DNA of 64,000 nucleotides from Rhodosalinus halophilus (lineage in GTDB: Bacteria; Pseudomonadota; Alphaproteobacteria; Rhodobacterales; Rhodobacteraceae), in contig NZ_QNTQ01000008.1 in assembly GCF_003298775.1 (NCBI RefSeq), positions 62,001 through 126,000 of the forward strand, read 5' to 3'. Below, piece by piece: positions 9,781 through 19,804 of the stretch. The notes beneath the pieces were generated by a model. The model saw only the letters and a list, made by a program, of their open reading frames with translations. It was not told the DNA's origin and did not search any database. The first letter of the stretch is position 1; each line of letters starts with the position of its first letter. Made by a program: the position numbers and the translations under genes.

Positions 9781-12700
9781 ATGACGATCCAGAAGGTCTC
9801 GCTGAGCGACCGGCTCGACCTTACGAAATCACCCGTTCTGCTCAACGGCACGCAGGCGCTTGTGCGTCTGATGCTCACCCAGAAGGAACGCGACCGGCGC
9901 GCCGGTCTGAACACCGCGGGCTATGTCACGGGCTACCGCGGCTCGCCGCTGGGCGCCGTGGACATGCAGATGTCGCGCGCGCAGAAGCTTCTGGCGGACA
10001 ACGACATCGTCTTCCAGCCGGGCCTCAACGAGGATCTGGCGCTGACCGCGGTCTGGGGCTCGCAGCAGGCGGGCCTGCGCGGCGAGGGGAAATACGACGG
10101 CGTCTTCGCGCTGTGGTACGGCAAGGGGCCGGGCGTGGACCGCTCGGGCGATGCCATGCGCCACTTCAACATGGCGGGCACCGACGCGCAGGGTGGCGCC
10201 ATCATGGTGATGGGCGACGACCACACCGGCGAGTCCTCGACCACCTGCCATCAGTCCGACTGGGCGCTGGTGGACGTGCACATGCCCGTCCTCTCGCCCG
10301 CGGGGGTGCAGGAGATTCTCGATTTCGGCGTCTACGGCTACGCGCTGTCGCGCTACGCGGGTGTCTGCGTGGGCCTGAAGGCGGTGAAGGACACGGTGGA
10401 AGCGACGGCCGTGGTGGACGGCCGGCCGGACCGGATGCAGCTCGTCACCCCGGACTTCGCGCTGCCCGAGGCCGGCCTCAACATCCGGCTCGGCGACCAC
10501 TGGGTGCCGCAGGAGGAGCGGCTGCTCGCGCACAAGCGTTACGCGGCAGAGGCCTTCGCCCGCGCCAACGGCATCGACAAGCGGGTGTGGGGCAAGCCGG
10601 GGGCGAAGATCGGCTTCGTCTCGGCCGGCAAGAACTGGCTCGACCTCGAACACGCGCTGACCCTGCTGGGCATCGACGCGGAAGAGGCCGAAAGGCTGGG
10701 CATCACCACCTACAAGGTCGGGCAGACCTGGCCGCTCGACATGGAGAGCTTCCACGACTGGGCCGAGGGGCTCGAGCTCATCGTGGTGATCGAGGAAAAG
10801 CGCAAGCTCATCGAGGTGCAGGTCAAGGAGGCGATCTTCGACGACCGCCGGGGCCGGCGTGTCTATGGCGGGCGCAAGAACGGCGAGGTGCTGTTCCCGA
10901 CGCATTACGCTCTCGACCCGGTGGATATCGCGGCGAAACTCGGGCGCATCCTCATCGAGGAGGGCCGTGAGACGGACGGCATCCGCAAGGGCCTCGAGAC
11001 GCTGGAGGAGGCGCGGCGCGCCGACAACGCGCAGGACATCGCGGCCCGGCTGCCGTATTTCTGCGCCGGCTGCCCGCACAACACCTCGACGCGCGTCCCC
11101 GAGGGCAGCCGGGCGGGCGCCGGCATCGGCTGCCACACCATGGCGCTCTGGATGGACCGCTCGACCGAGGGATTTACCCACATGGGGGCGGAGGGCGCCA
11201 ACTGGATCGGCGAGGCGCCGTTCTCGACCCGCCGCCACGTCTTCCAGAACCTGGGCGACGGCACCTACAATCACTCCGGCACGCTCGCGATCCGCGCGGC
11301 GATCGCGGCCGGCGTGAACATCACGTACAAGATCCTCTACAACGACGCGGTCGCCATGACCGGCGGGCAGCCCAACGAGGGCGAGCTCACCCCGGACCGC
11401 ATCGCGCGCGAACTGCTGGCGATGGGCGTGCGCCACGTCGCGGTCGTCTACGACGAGAAGGAAGAGCCCGACTGGACGCATTTCCCCAAGGGGATAGCGC
11501 GCCATGAACGTGCCGAGATGGACGAGGTGCAGGAAAAGCTGCGCGAGATGGAGGGCGTCACCGCCATCCTCTACATCCAGACCTGCGCGGCCGAGAAGCG
11601 CCGCCGCCGCAAGAAGGGCGCCTTTCCCGACCCGGACAAGCGCGTCTTCATCAACACCGACGTCTGCGAAGGCTGCGGCGACTGCGGCGTGCAGTCGAAC
11701 TGCGTGGCCATCGTGCCTGTCGAGACCGAGCTCGGCCGCAAGCGCGCCATCGACCAGTCCGCCTGCAACAAGGATTTCTCCTGCCTTAAGGGGTTCTGCC
11801 CCAGCTTCGTGACGCTGGAGGGTGCCGAGGTCCGCCGCGAGGCCGCGACCGACCTCAAGCTGCCCGATCTGCCCGAGCCCGAGCTTCCGAAGATCGACCG
11901 CACCTGGAACGTGGTGATCACCGGCGTGGGCGGCACCGGCGTCGTTACGCTGGGCGCGGTGCTCGCGCAGGCCGCACAGATCGAGGGCAAGGGCGCCGCG
12001 ATGATCGAGATGGCGGGCCTGGCGCAGAAGGGCGGCGCGGTGCTGATCCACTGCCGGCTGGCCGAGCGGCCCGAGGACATCAGCGCGATCCGCGTGGCCA
12101 CCGGCGAGGCCGATGCGCTGATCGGCGGCGACCTCGTGGTGAGCGCGGGCGCCAGGACGCTCGGCCTCACCTCCACCGGCCGCACCGGCGGCGTCGTCAA
12201 CAGCCACGAGATCATCACCGGCGAATTCACCCGCAACACCGAGTTCCGCATCCCCACCGAGGATCTCACGCTGGCGCTCGAGCGGCGGTTGCGCGACCGG
12301 CTGCAGACCTTCGACGCCACCGCGCTGGCCGCGAAGGTGATGGGCGACTCGATCTACTCCAACATGATCGTCATGGGCGCGGCCTGGCAGCGCGGGCTCC
12401 TCCCGGTGAGCCACGAGGCCATCGCCGAGGCGATCCGCCTCAACGGCGCCGCGGTCGAGGCCAATCTGCGCGCCTTCGAGGTGGGCCGCTGGGCGGCGCA
12501 TGCGCCGGCCGAGGCCGCCGATGTCCTCGAGGACAAGGTGCACGAGCTGCCGCGCTCGCTCGACGAGCAGATCGACTACCGCACCGAGCAATTGACCGCC
12601 TATCAGGGCAAACGGCTCGCCCGGCGCTACCGAAAGCTGGTCGACGGCATCCAGGACCGCGCGGTGAAGGAGGCGGTGGCCAAGGGCTATCACAAGCTGC

Positions 12701-13182
12701 TGGCCTACAAGGACGAATACGAAGTCGCGCGGCTGCTGCTCACGACCCGCGAGAAGGCGCGCGAGGAGTTCGGCGGCGACTTCCGCATGACCTTCCACCT
12801 CGCGCCGCCGATGCTGACGGGCAAGGACGCGAACGGCCGACCTAAGAAGCGCGAATTCGGCCCCTGGCTGGAACGACCGCTCAGGCTGCTGGCGCGGATG
12901 CGGTTCCTGCGCGGCACGCCCTTCGACCCCTTCGGCTATTCCGCCGAGCGCCGCATGGAGCGCCGCCTGATCCGCGACTACGAGGCCGACATGGCCGAGG
13001 TCTTGCCGAAGCTCGGCGACGACACGCGCGACGCCATCGTGGCGCTGGCCGAGCTGCCGCTTTCGATCCGCGGCTTCGGCCCGGTGAAGGAGGCCAACGC
13101 CGAAAAGGCCGCCAGGCGGCGCGAGGAACTGCTGAGCGTCATCCGTCAGGGCGGCGCGCCGCTCGCCCGCGCGGCCGAGTAG
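9781..13182 (+). CDS. indolepyruvate ferredoxin oxidoreductase, fused alpha-beta (IorA-IorB) form
   Basis: 1133 residues. It converts aryl- (or branched-) 2-oxoacids with CoA to acyl-CoA, passing electrons to ferredoxin. The N-terminal two thirds hold the pyrimidine and pyrophosphate thiamine domains (GYRGSPLGAVD, GDDHTGESSTTCHQSDW, later NDAVAMTGGQPNEG). Iron-sulfur cysteines are clustered at about 628-675 (VCEGCGDCGVQSNC and CNKDFSCLKGFCPSF). The C-terminal gamma-type domain starts near residue 710 (ITGVGGTGVVTLG). ATG 9781 follows an AGGGAGG ribosome site at good spacing. It stands alone, opposite a LysR regulator. The single-chain form is known from proteobacteria. Confidence 0.94.
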   Translation: MTIQKVSLSDRLDLTKSPVLLNGTQALVRLMLTQKERDRRAGLNTAGYVTGYRGSPLGAVDMQMSRAQKLLADNDIVFQPGLNEDLALTAVWGSQQAGLRGEGKYDGVFALWYGKGPGVDRSGDAMRHFNMAGTDAQGGAIMVMGDDHTGESSTTCHQSDWALVDVHMPVLSPAGVQEILDFGVYGYALSRYAGVCVGLKAVKDTVEATAVVDGRPDRMQLVTPDFALPEAGLNIRLGDHWVPQEERLLAHKRYAAEAFARANGIDKRVWGKPGAKIGFVSAGKNWLDLEHALTLLGIDAEEAERLGITTYKVGQTWPLDMESFHDWAEGLELIVVIEEKRKLIEVQVKEAIFDDRRGRRVYGGRKNGEVLFPTHYALDPVDIAAKLGRILIEEGRETDGIRKGLETLEEARRADNAQDIAARLPYFCAGCPHNTSTRVPEGSRAGAGIGCHTMALWMDRSTEGFTHMGAEGANWIGEAPFSTRRHVFQNLGDGTYNHSGTLAIRAAIAAGVNITYKILYNDAVAMTGGQPNEGELTPDRIARELLAMGVRHVAVVYDEKEEPDWTHFPKGIARHERAEMDEVQEKLREMEGVTAILYIQTCAAEKRRRRKKGAFPDPDKRVFINTDVCEGCGDCGVQSNCVAIVPVETELGRKRAIDQSACNKDFSCLKGFCPSFVTLEGAEVRREAATDLKLPDLPEPELPKIDRTWNVVITGVGGTGVVTLGAVLAQAAQIEGKGAAMIEMAGLAQKGGAVLIHCRLAERPEDISAIRVATGEADALIGGDLVVSAGARTLGLTSTGRTGGVVNSHEIITGEFTRNTEFRIPTEDLTLALERRLRDRLQTFDATALAAKVMGDSIYSNMIVMGAAWQRGLLPVSHEAIAEAIRLNGAAVEANLRAFEVGRWAAHAPAEAADVLEDKVHELPRSLDEQIDYRTEQLTAYQGKRLARRYRKLVDGIQDRAVKEAVAKGYHKLLAYKDEYEVARLLLTTREKAREEFGGDFRMTFHLAPPMLTGKDANGRPKKREFGPWLERPLRLLARMRFLRGTPFDPFGYSAERRMERRLIRDYEADMAEVLPKLGDDTRDAIVALAELPLSIRGFGPVKEANAEKAARRREELLSVIRQGGAPLARAAE

Positions 13183-13281
13183 CCGGGTAGCGTCATGCGC
13201 CGGTCATGGCTTCGTTACAGTCTCTGGCGATCAGGATCGAACCGCCCTATGTGCCCTGCGCCAGAGTGAGAGGCCCCGCAC

Positions 13282-14187
13282 ATGACCGAGCGTCGCACCG
13301 CGCGCGACATAAGCTACTACCGCTCCGCCCGGACCCGCGGCGGCCGCGCCATGATCCGGCTGATGGAGAACGCGACCGGGCGCATCCGCCTGATCCGCCG
13401 GGCGCGCGGCTACGAGCACGAGGTCGCCGCCGGCCGCGACTTCTGGGAGGTCATGGTCGAGCGCTACGGCCTGTCGCTCGAGGTCATCGCCGGCTCGATC
13501 GAATCGATCCCGCGCGAGGGGCCGCTCGTGGTGATCGCGAACCATCCCTACGGCATCCTCGACGGGCTCATGCTGGGCCACATGCTGTCGGTCGTGCGGG
13601 GCGATTTCCGCATTCTCGCGCACAAGGTCTTTCGCAAGGCCGCCGATCTCGACCGGGTGATCCTGCCGGTGAACTTCGACGAGACGCGCGAGGCGCAGCG
13701 CGAGACGCTGGAGACCCGGCGCGAGTCGCTGCGCTATCTCGCCGCCGGCGGCTGCATCGGGGTCTTTCCCGGCGGCACCGTCTCGACTGCCGCGCGGCCC
13801 TTCTCGCGCCCGATGGACCCCGGCTGGCGCAGCTTCACCGCCCGGATGATCGCGCGCTCGGACGCGACCGTGGTGCCGGTCTATTTCGACGGCACGACCT
13901 CGCGGCTTTTTCAGCTCGCCAGCCACCTGCACTCGACGCTGCGCATGGGGCTGCTGATCTCGGAATTCCGCAAGCGCGTGGACGCGCCGGTGCGCGTGGC
14001 GATCGGCGCGCCCATCCCGCCCGACGAGCTGGCCGCGCGCGCCGCGGACACGCGCGCCATGATGGACTTCCTCCGCCGCAAGACCTATGAGCTGTCGCCG
14101 GAGCCGCTTCGCAGCTACGAATACGGCTTCGAGTTCGAGGAACGGCACCGTCCTTCGGGGCGGGAAGAGCGGCAGCGCGTCTACTAG
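13282..14187 (+). CDS. lysophospholipid acyltransferase (PlsC/LPLAT) family protein
   Basis: 301 residues with an acyltransferase core at about 75-265. The catalytic block is IANHPYGILDGLMLG, a His-X5-Asp arrangement instead of the common HX4D; related hemolysin-type LPLATs also have an NHP...LDG block. The second block is IGVFPGGTVS. It transfers an acyl chain from ACP or CoA to a lysolipid-like acceptor at the inner membrane. The start at 13282 follows AGAGAGG-like sequence. The gene runs in the same direction as murI and argC but is separated from them by 30 bp, so they may be cotranscribed. Confidence 0.85.
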   Translation: MTERRTARDISYYRSARTRGGRAMIRLMENATGRIRLIRRARGYEHEVAAGRDFWEVMVERYGLSLEVIAGSIESIPREGPLVVIANHPYGILDGLMLGHMLSVVRGDFRILAHKVFRKAADLDRVILPVNFDETREAQRETLETRRESLRYLAAGGCIGVFPGGTVSTAARPFSRPMDPGWRSFTARMIARSDATVVPVYFDGTTSRLFQLASHLHSTLRMGLLISEFRKRVDAPVRVAIGAPIPPDELAARAADTRAMMDFLRRKTYELSPEPLRSYEYGFEFEERHRPSGREERQRVY

Positions 14188-14217
14188 GCGCCGGGCGCCG
14201 CGGGACAGGCGGGCAGC

Positions 14218-15030
14218 ATGGCGGTTGGGATTTTCGATTCCGGCCTTGGCGGACTGACGGTGCTCGACGCGGTGACGCGGCGCCTGCCGGATGTACCCTT
14301 CGTCTATCTCGGCGACAACCGCAACGCGCCCTACGGCGTGCGCAGCGCCGACGACGTGACGGAGCTCACCAAGGGCGGTGTCACACGGCTCTGGGACGAG
14401 GGCTGCGATCTGGTGATCCTCGCCTGCAACACCGCCTCGGCCGCCGCCCTGCGGCGCCTGCAGGAGACCTGGGTGCCGCCCGACAAGCGCGTGCTCGGCG
14501 TCTTCGTGCCCTTGATCGAGGCGCTGACAGAGCGGCAGTGGGGCGACAACTCCCCCCCGCGTGAGGTGTCGGTGAAGAATGTCGCGCTCTTCGCCACGCC
14601 GGCCACGGTCGCCTCCCGCGCCTTCCAGCGCGAACTCGCCTTCCGTGCGATCGGCGTGGACGTGGAGGCGCAGGCCTGCGGCGGCGTGGTGGACGCGATC
14701 GAGGAGGGCGACCTGATCCTCGCCGAGGCGCTGGTGCGCTCCCATGTCGAGGCGCTGCTGCGCAAGATGCCGCAGCCGGAGGCGGCGGTGCTGGGCTGCA
14801 CGCACTACCCGCTGATGGAACAGGCGTTCCGCGACGCCCTGGGCCCTGATGTCGCGGTCTATTCGCAGCCGCAGATCGTGGCCGAGAGCCTGGCGGACTA
14901 CCTCGCCCGCCGTCCCGAGATGCGCGGCGCGGGTGAGCGGCCCGGCTTTCTCACCACCGGCGATGCGCGCCGCGTCTCGGACCGCGCGATACAGTTCCTC
15001 AAGCGCGAGATCGCCTTTCTTCCTGCCTGA
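14218..15030 (+). CDS. murI: glutamate racemase
   Basis: 270 residues, normal length. It interconverts L- and D-glutamate for peptidoglycan. Both catalytic cysteines are present, Cys70 in LACNTASA and Cys193 in LGCTHYPLM, together with the N-terminal [13 protein letters not shown] and GDNRNAPYG motifs. It sits 30 bp after the acyltransferase and 23 bp before argC, suggesting one transcript. Confidence 0.97.
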   Translation: MAVGIFDSGLGGLTVLDAVTRRLPDVPFVYLGDNRNAPYGVRSADDVTELTKGGVTRLWDEGCDLVILACNTASAAALRRLQETWVPPDKRVLGVFVPLIEALTERQWGDNSPPREVSVKNVALFATPATVASRAFQRELAFRAIGVDVEAQACGGVVDAIEEGDLILAEALVRSHVEALLRKMPQPEAAVLGCTHYPLMEQAFRDALGPDVAVYSQPQIVAESLADYLARRPEMRGAGERPGFLTTGDARRVSDRAIQFLKREIAFLPA

Positions 15031-15053
15031 AAACTGAGCCGAAAGACACTGAC

Positions 15054-16082
15054 ATGACTTCCAGAATCGCCATTCTCGGTGCCTCCGGCTATACCGGCGC
15101 GGAGCTTGTGCGGCTGATCGCCACGCATGGGCGAATGGAGATCGCCGCGCTCACGGCCGACCGGAAGGCGGGCAGCCCGATGGCCGAGGTCTATCCCCAT
15201 CTGCGCCACCTCGACCTGCCGCACCTTCAGCGAATAGAGGAGGTGGATTTTTCGGGCATCGACATGGTGTTTTGCGCCCTTCCTCACGCAACGAGCCAGG
15301 CGGTGATCGCCGATCTGCCGCGCGATCTGAAGATCGTCGATCTCTCCGCCGACTTCCGGCTGCGCGACCCGGCCGACTACGAGCGCTGGTATGGCAAGCC
15401 CCATGCCGCGCCGGAGCTTCAGAAGGAAGCCGTCTATGGCCTGACCGAGTTCTACCGCGACGAGATCCGCGGCGCGCGGCTGGTCGCGGGCACCGGCTGC
15501 AACGCGGCGACCGGCCAATATGCGCTGCGCCCGCTCATCGCGGCGGAGGCGATCGACCTCGACGACATCGTGCTCGATCTCAAGTGCGCGGTCTCCGGCG
15601 CCGGGCGGTCGCTCAGGGAGAACCTGCTGCATGCCGAGCTGTCGGAGGGCTACCATCCCTATGCCGCCGGCGGCACCCACCGGCATCTGGGCGAGTTCGA
15701 CCAGGAGTTCTCGGCGCTTGCCGGCCGCCCCGTGCGGGTGCAGTTCACCCCGCACCTGATGCCGGCCAATCGCGGCATCCTCGCCAGCGCCTACGTGACG
15801 GGCGACGCGCGCGTGGTGCATGACACGCTGTCGCAGGCCTACGCGGACGAGCCCTTCCTGCAGGTGCTTCCCTTCGGCGAGCTGCCCTCGACCCGGCACG
15901 TAAGAGGCTCGAATCTCTGCCATATCGGCGTGTCGGGCGACCGGCTTCCGGGCCGGGCGATGGTGGTCGCGGCGCTCGACAACCTCACCAAGGGCAGCTC
16001 CGGCCAGGCTTTGCAGAACGCCAACCTGATGCTAGATATACCAGAGCATACCGGGCTTATGCTCGCGCCCTGTTTCCCGTGA
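15054..16082 (+). CDS. argC: N-acetyl-gamma-glutamyl-phosphate reductase
   Basis: 342 residues. NADPH-dependent reduction of N-acetylglutamyl phosphate to the semialdehyde in arginine synthesis. It has the Rossmann start [17 protein letters not shown] and the active-site Cys149 in [12 protein letters not shown], plus [10 protein letters not shown] and the C-terminal [13 protein letters not shown]. ccmE begins 10 bp after its stop, an argC-ccmE pairing I recall from related genomes. Confidence 0.97.
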   Translation: MTSRIAILGASGYTGAELVRLIATHGRMEIAALTADRKAGSPMAEVYPHLRHLDLPHLQRIEEVDFSGIDMVFCALPHATSQAVIADLPRDLKIVDLSADFRLRDPADYERWYGKPHAAPELQKEAVYGLTEFYRDEIRGARLVAGTGCNAATGQYALRPLIAAEAIDLDDIVLDLKCAVSGAGRSLRENLLHAELSEGYHPYAAGGTHRHLGEFDQEFSALAGRPVRVQFTPHLMPANRGILASAYVTGDARVVHDTLSQAYADEPFLQVLPFGELPSTRHVRGSNLCHIGVSGDRLPGRAMVVAALDNLTKGSSGQALQNANLMLDIPEHTGLMLAPCFP

Positions 16083-16092
16083 GGCGACGTCG

Positions 16093-16548
16093 ATGAGAGG
16101 TCTCAAGAAGAAGCGCCGCATCCAGATCGTGATGGTCGCCGCCGCGGCGCTCGTGCTCTCCACCGGCCTGATCGGCTACGCGATGCGCGACGGCATCAAC
16201 TTCTTCCGCGCGCCCAGCCAGATCCTCGCCGAGCCGCCCGCGCCGACGGAGACCTTCCGCATCGGCGGGCTGGTCGAGCAGGGCAGCCTCGTGCGCGGGC
16301 AGGGCGAGACGGTGCGCTTCTCGGTGACCGACGGCGGGGCCTCGATCCCGGTGGTCTTCACCGGCGTGCTGCCCGACCTCTTCGCCGAGAACGAGGGCAT
16401 GGTGGGCACGGGCCGTTACGTGGACGGCGTCTTCGAGGCGACGGAAATCCTCGCCAAGCACGACGAGACCTACATGCCCAAGGAGGTCAAGGACGCTCTG
16501 GAAGAGCAGGGCGTCTACCGCCACTACGAGGGCGAAGAGGGCACCTGA
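16093..16548 (+). CDS. ccmE: cytochrome c maturation heme chaperone CcmE
   Basis: 151 residues. A periplasmic heme chaperone anchored by one N-terminal helix (residues 11-29) after a basic stretch (MRGLKKKRR). The heme-binding His123 and Tyr127 are in AKHDETYMP, and the OB-fold is recognisable (IGGLVEQGSL, FSVTDG, VVFTGVLPDLF). It hands heme to CcmF/CcmH, which lie about 36 kb away at 52856-55287 in this genome, an unusual separation. Confidence 0.96.
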   Translation: MRGLKKKRRIQIVMVAAAALVLSTGLIGYAMRDGINFFRAPSQILAEPPAPTETFRIGGLVEQGSLVRGQGETVRFSVTDGGASIPVVFTGVLPDLFAENEGMVGTGRYVDGVFEATEILAKHDETYMPKEVKDALEEQGVYRHYEGEEGT

Positions 16549-16637
16549 CGCTCCGCCTCAGCCTTCGTTCCGCCCGGGGCGGCCGAGCGGCACGAGGCAG
16601 CTCTCTTGATCCAGGCGCCGGCAGAGGCTCGGAACGA

Positions 16638-16660
16638 GCGCCCGCCACACGGGCGGGCGC
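16638..16660. terminator. hairpin between convergent ccmE and Calx-beta gene
   Basis: A perfect 9-bp GC stem (GCGCCCGCC with its complement) with a 5-nt loop in the 181-bp convergent gap. There is no T-run, so termination efficiency is uncertain; it may act on both strands. Confidence 0.5.
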
Positions 16661-16729
16661 ATCGGTCTCCATGGGGCGGCACGCCCTTGCGCGATCCGCG
16701 CCTGCGGCCCGCCTTCGCAAGCCCACCGG

Positions 16730-18406
16730 TCAGTCCGGCGCCTGCAGAGCCGGAGAAAGCCCGCCATGCGCGCGTTCGACCGCCGTGTCGAGGCTGTTCG
16801 ACGCCTCGCCCAGATCTTCCATGTAAGCCGTCTCGAGCCGGCCTGTCTCGACATCCTGCGTGACGGCCTGGCCGATGATCGCCTCACCGGCCGTGCCGAT
16901 GCGGTAGCGCAGGCGCTTGGCGGCGGCGCGCGCCTCGCCGTAGCCCGGATCGCACGGGCCGGGCGCCGCGCGGTCCGCAGGCAGGGGCCGGCCCTCGGCG
17001 TCGAGCCAGATCTCGACCTCGACGGTGCGGGCGCTGTCCCCGTCGCCACTGGTCATGTCGGGGCCGAGACTGGTGGACAGGTAGGGGCGGACGGCCTCGG
17101 CGCTCATGCCGAGATCGGCGGCCACCTGCCGCGCGACGGCGTCGGTAACCGCTTCGGGCGGCAGTTGCGCCTCGGGCGTCTCGCCCGGCAGGCGGGCGAC
17201 CTCGGGGTCTTCCTCGACAAGCGGGATGACGCGGTAGCCGTGACGGGTCAGGACGCTCGAGCCGTCCACGTTACCCCGCTGTCGCCCGTAACCGGCGTAG
17301 CTGCCATCGGGCTGTTCGAACATGGCGTAGTCGAACTGGATCCCGTCGACGACGAACTCTCCGCGCCAGCCGGTCCGGTTGCCTGCGCCGATCTCCGCTG
17401 CCGAAAGATCCGGTATGCCGTCGGCAATCCCTGTGAAGTCGATGTCTTCCGCGCAGAATCGGCGCAGCGTCAGATCCGTGCCGTTGCCCTGGCTCAGGGT
17501 CATGCGCGTGCCGCCGATATGGCGCGTCAGCGTGCCCTGCATGGCCGCGTGCTGGAAGGGCTGCGTGAACGTCTGCCCCGAAACCTCCATGCGAACCGTG
17601 CCTTGCGTGAACTCGATGCGGACGGGGATCTCGCCCTCGGTTTCGTCCTGGATCGAGCCCGTCACCCGTGCAGGATCGAAGGTCGCCGTGCCGGTGCCGA
17701 TATGCGCGAACTCTATCGGAAAGGACTCGGTCTGCTCGGGCACGTCGTCGGGCATCAGCCCGATGGCCAGCGACACCTCGGTCGTTCCCTGCGGGAACCG
17801 GGCGACCTTCTGCCAGGGTTCGAAATCGAGGCCGGGCGTGGCACTGCCCGCGCCGGGAGCGGCGACGACGACCTCCGTGGTTTCGCTGTCGTGTTCCTGC
17901 CGCAGCGTGAGCACCACTGCGCCGCCTTCGGGGCCGGGTCGGGCGGAGACCGAGAATGCGTTGTCGTCGTCGATCACCGTCAGCGGGATGGCGCCGGCGC
18001 CGTTGACAATGCCGCCGGGGACCGCCTGCGGATCGAGCATGGTCACGCTGCCCACAGAGGCCACGAAGGTTTCGCGGTAGATCTCGTCGAGGGGATCGTC
18101 GACGATGTCGATGACCGCGCGCTTGAGCACGTCGTTTTCGAGAAATGTGACCGGGATCAGCGGCGGCGCGAAGTCCGAGCCGCCCGTGGCGTCCACGCCG
18201 GTGAGCTCGACCTGCGCCATGAACGGGGCCTCGGCAGGCTGGTCGAGCATCAGCAGGAGTTCGATGCCGATGCCCGATCCCTCGCGCGCTTCTGTCCTGA
18301 CGGCTTCCATCGTGAGAACCTGTGTCGAAGCCGCGGTCGGGGCCGATGCGACGAGCGCAGACGTGACGGCCGGGCTGATCCAGCGTCCGGGGCAGGCGCG
18401 CATCAT
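16730..18406 (-). CDS. secreted protein with Calx-beta-like repeats, unknown function
   Basis: 558 residues. The N-terminus (MMRACPGRWISPAVTSALVASAPTAAS, two pieces) resembles a signal peptide. Residues about 30-148 and 150-255 resemble tandem Calx-beta repeats: GSDFAPPLIPVTFLENDV ending in PLTVIDDD, then PGLDFEPWQKVARFPQGTTEVSLAI with DDVPEQTESFPIEF. The rest (260-558) is acidic and unrecognised, with a TolA/TonB-box-like pattern absent. The ATG overlaps the stop of the upstream VWA gene (ATGA), so the two are translationally coupled and probably act together outside the cytoplasm. Calx-beta modules bind calcium; no enzyme motif is visible. Confidence 0.72.
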   Translation of the reverse strand: MMRACPGRWISPAVTSALVASAPTAASTQVLTMEAVRTEAREGSGIGIELLLMLDQPAEAPFMAQVELTGVDATGGSDFAPPLIPVTFLENDVLKRAVIDIVDDPLDEIYRETFVASVGSVTMLDPQAVPGGIVNGAGAIPLTVIDDDNAFSVSARPGPEGGAVVLTLRQEHDSETTEVVVAAPGAGSATPGLDFEPWQKVARFPQGTTEVSLAIGLMPDDVPEQTESFPIEFAHIGTGTATFDPARVTGSIQDETEGEIPVRIEFTQGTVRMEVSGQTFTQPFQHAAMQGTLTRHIGGTRMTLSQGNGTDLTLRRFCAEDIDFTGIADGIPDLSAAEIGAGNRTGWRGEFVVDGIQFDYAMFEQPDGSYAGYGRQRGNVDGSSVLTRHGYRVIPLVEEDPEVARLPGETPEAQLPPEAVTDAVARQVAADLGMSAEAVRPYLSTSLGPDMTSGDGDSARTVEVEIWLDAEGRPLPADRAAPGPCDPGYGEARAAAKRLRYRIGTAGEAIIGQAVTQDVETGRLETAYMEDLGEASNSLDTAVERAHGGLSPALQAPD

Positions 18407-19704
18407 TCCACCTCCACGATCTCGATCCGGTCGAATTCGGCGACGGTCTGTTCCGACCCCAGCGTTCCGGCGAACAGCGCCGGGTCGCCGGTCGTGCGGA
18501 GAACCTGGATCGGGTCGGTCTCGATGACCTCGGGGCCGCCTTCCTGCATGGTCCAGCCGTTCATAGCGAGGCGGCCGACGTAATCGCGGCCGCGTTTCGA
18601 AATCGTCAGGCGCGCGCCCTTTTCCTCGAAATCCCGCAGGATCTGCGCGAGGTCGTAGCCGCGCAGATCGCCGGCGATCTCGACTTCGGCGCGGGTTTCC
18701 GTGCCGCCGGACACGGCGCGCAACCGCAGCCACAGGTCGTCGTTGGAATTGCCCTGCCGGTAGACATAGACCGAGATCGTATTGTCCACATCCGCATGGC
18801 GGCCCACCTGGACGATGGCGCGGCGGCCGCCCAGCGTCTGCACCTCGCCCATTCGCGCGGTGAAGTCGGCGCTCAGGTCCCAGTCGCCCTCCGGAAATCC
18901 GGCCGCCGTCCAGCGGAAGACGTTCGGCTGATCCTCGGCGTCCCCCATGTAGCCCGGTTCGACGGTCATCGTCACGAGCGCGCCGTCGTCGACGATGAAG
19001 CCGGACGGGTCGGGGGTGTCGATCGTCCAGTCGGGGCCGAGCTCGGCGCGGTCGAATTCGTCCACGTGAAGCGGACCTGCCGGCTCGGGCGCCGGCGCGC
19101 TGACCTGCCGAAGCGCGCCGGTGAGGGACTCCGCGTCCGAGGCGGGGATGTAGCGCCCCCCCGTGGTCTCGGCGAGACAGGCGAGCTGCCCGCCCGCGTC
19201 GTCCACGTCGAAGCCGATGACATGCGCGGTGAGCCCCTTGCCCGCCTCCGCCAGCTCCCGCCCCAGCGCGCAGAGGTCGGCGCCGCAGTTTTCCAACCCG
19301 TCGGTCACCACCACGACCGCGCCGTTCTCCGCGACGGACCTGGCGGCGGCGCGGACGGATGCGCCCACCGGCGTCTTGCCGCGGGGCGTGACGCCGGCCA
19401 GCGCCATCTCGAACGCGCTCCGGTCAAGCGGGCCGGGGGCCAGCAGGGTCTCGATGTCCTCGCAATCGCCCTCGCGCCGGTGACCGTAGGCCATGAGGCC
19501 GAGCGCGCGGCCTTCGGGCCAGTCGGCGAGCATCCGCCCGACCGCGTCGCGGGCGATCTCGATCTTGGGGATGCCGTCGATCTGGCCCCACATGCTGCCC
19601 GACCCGTCGAGAATCATCATCGTCGTCCGCTCGTCCTGGGCCTTGGCCGGTCCGGCCAGCGCGGCAAGGCAGAGCAGTCCTGCAAGTATGCGATTTGCGT
19701 GCAC
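18403..19704 (-). CDS. secreted von Willebrand factor type A domain protein
   Basis: 433 residues. GTG 19704 is chosen: it follows GGAGGCAAATC and starts a clean signal peptide ending AKA before QDERTT. The VWA domain has a complete MIDAS start, ILDGSGSMWG (Asp33), then THR-equivalent GKTPVGAS and VTDGLENCG. The C-terminal half (about 230-433) resembles a beta-sandwich of carbohydrate-binding type (DEFDRAELGPDWTIDTPD), an inference from strand pattern only. First gene of a two-gene unit with the Calx-beta protein. It is divergent from a LuxR-type regulator with 100 bp between. Confidence 0.85.
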   Translation of the reverse strand: MHANRILAGLLCLAALAGPAKAQDERTTMMILDGSGSMWGQIDGIPKIEIARDAVGRMLADWPEGRALGLMAYGHRREGDCEDIETLLAPGPLDRSAFEMALAGVTPRGKTPVGASVRAAARSVAENGAVVVVTDGLENCGADLCALGRELAEAGKGLTAHVIGFDVDDAGGQLACLAETTGGRYIPASDAESLTGALRQVSAPAPEPAGPLHVDEFDRAELGPDWTIDTPDPSGFIVDDGALVTMTVEPGYMGDAEDQPNVFRWTAAGFPEGDWDLSADFTARMGEVQTLGGRRAIVQVGRHADVDNTISVYVYRQGNSNDDLWLRLRAVSGGTETRAEVEIAGDLRGYDLAQILRDFEEKGARLTISKRGRDYVGRLAMNGWTMQEGGPEVIETDPIQVLRTTGDPALFAGTLGSEQTVAEFDRIEIVEVE

Positions 19705-19804
19705 GATTTGCCTCCGGAAGTCTTGTCGGCCGTCACTGTCGCAGCTTGCAGGAGACGGTGCATGGGGCATTTGCCCTAGGTCGCGGAGCCGGTAGGATGC
19801 GGTC

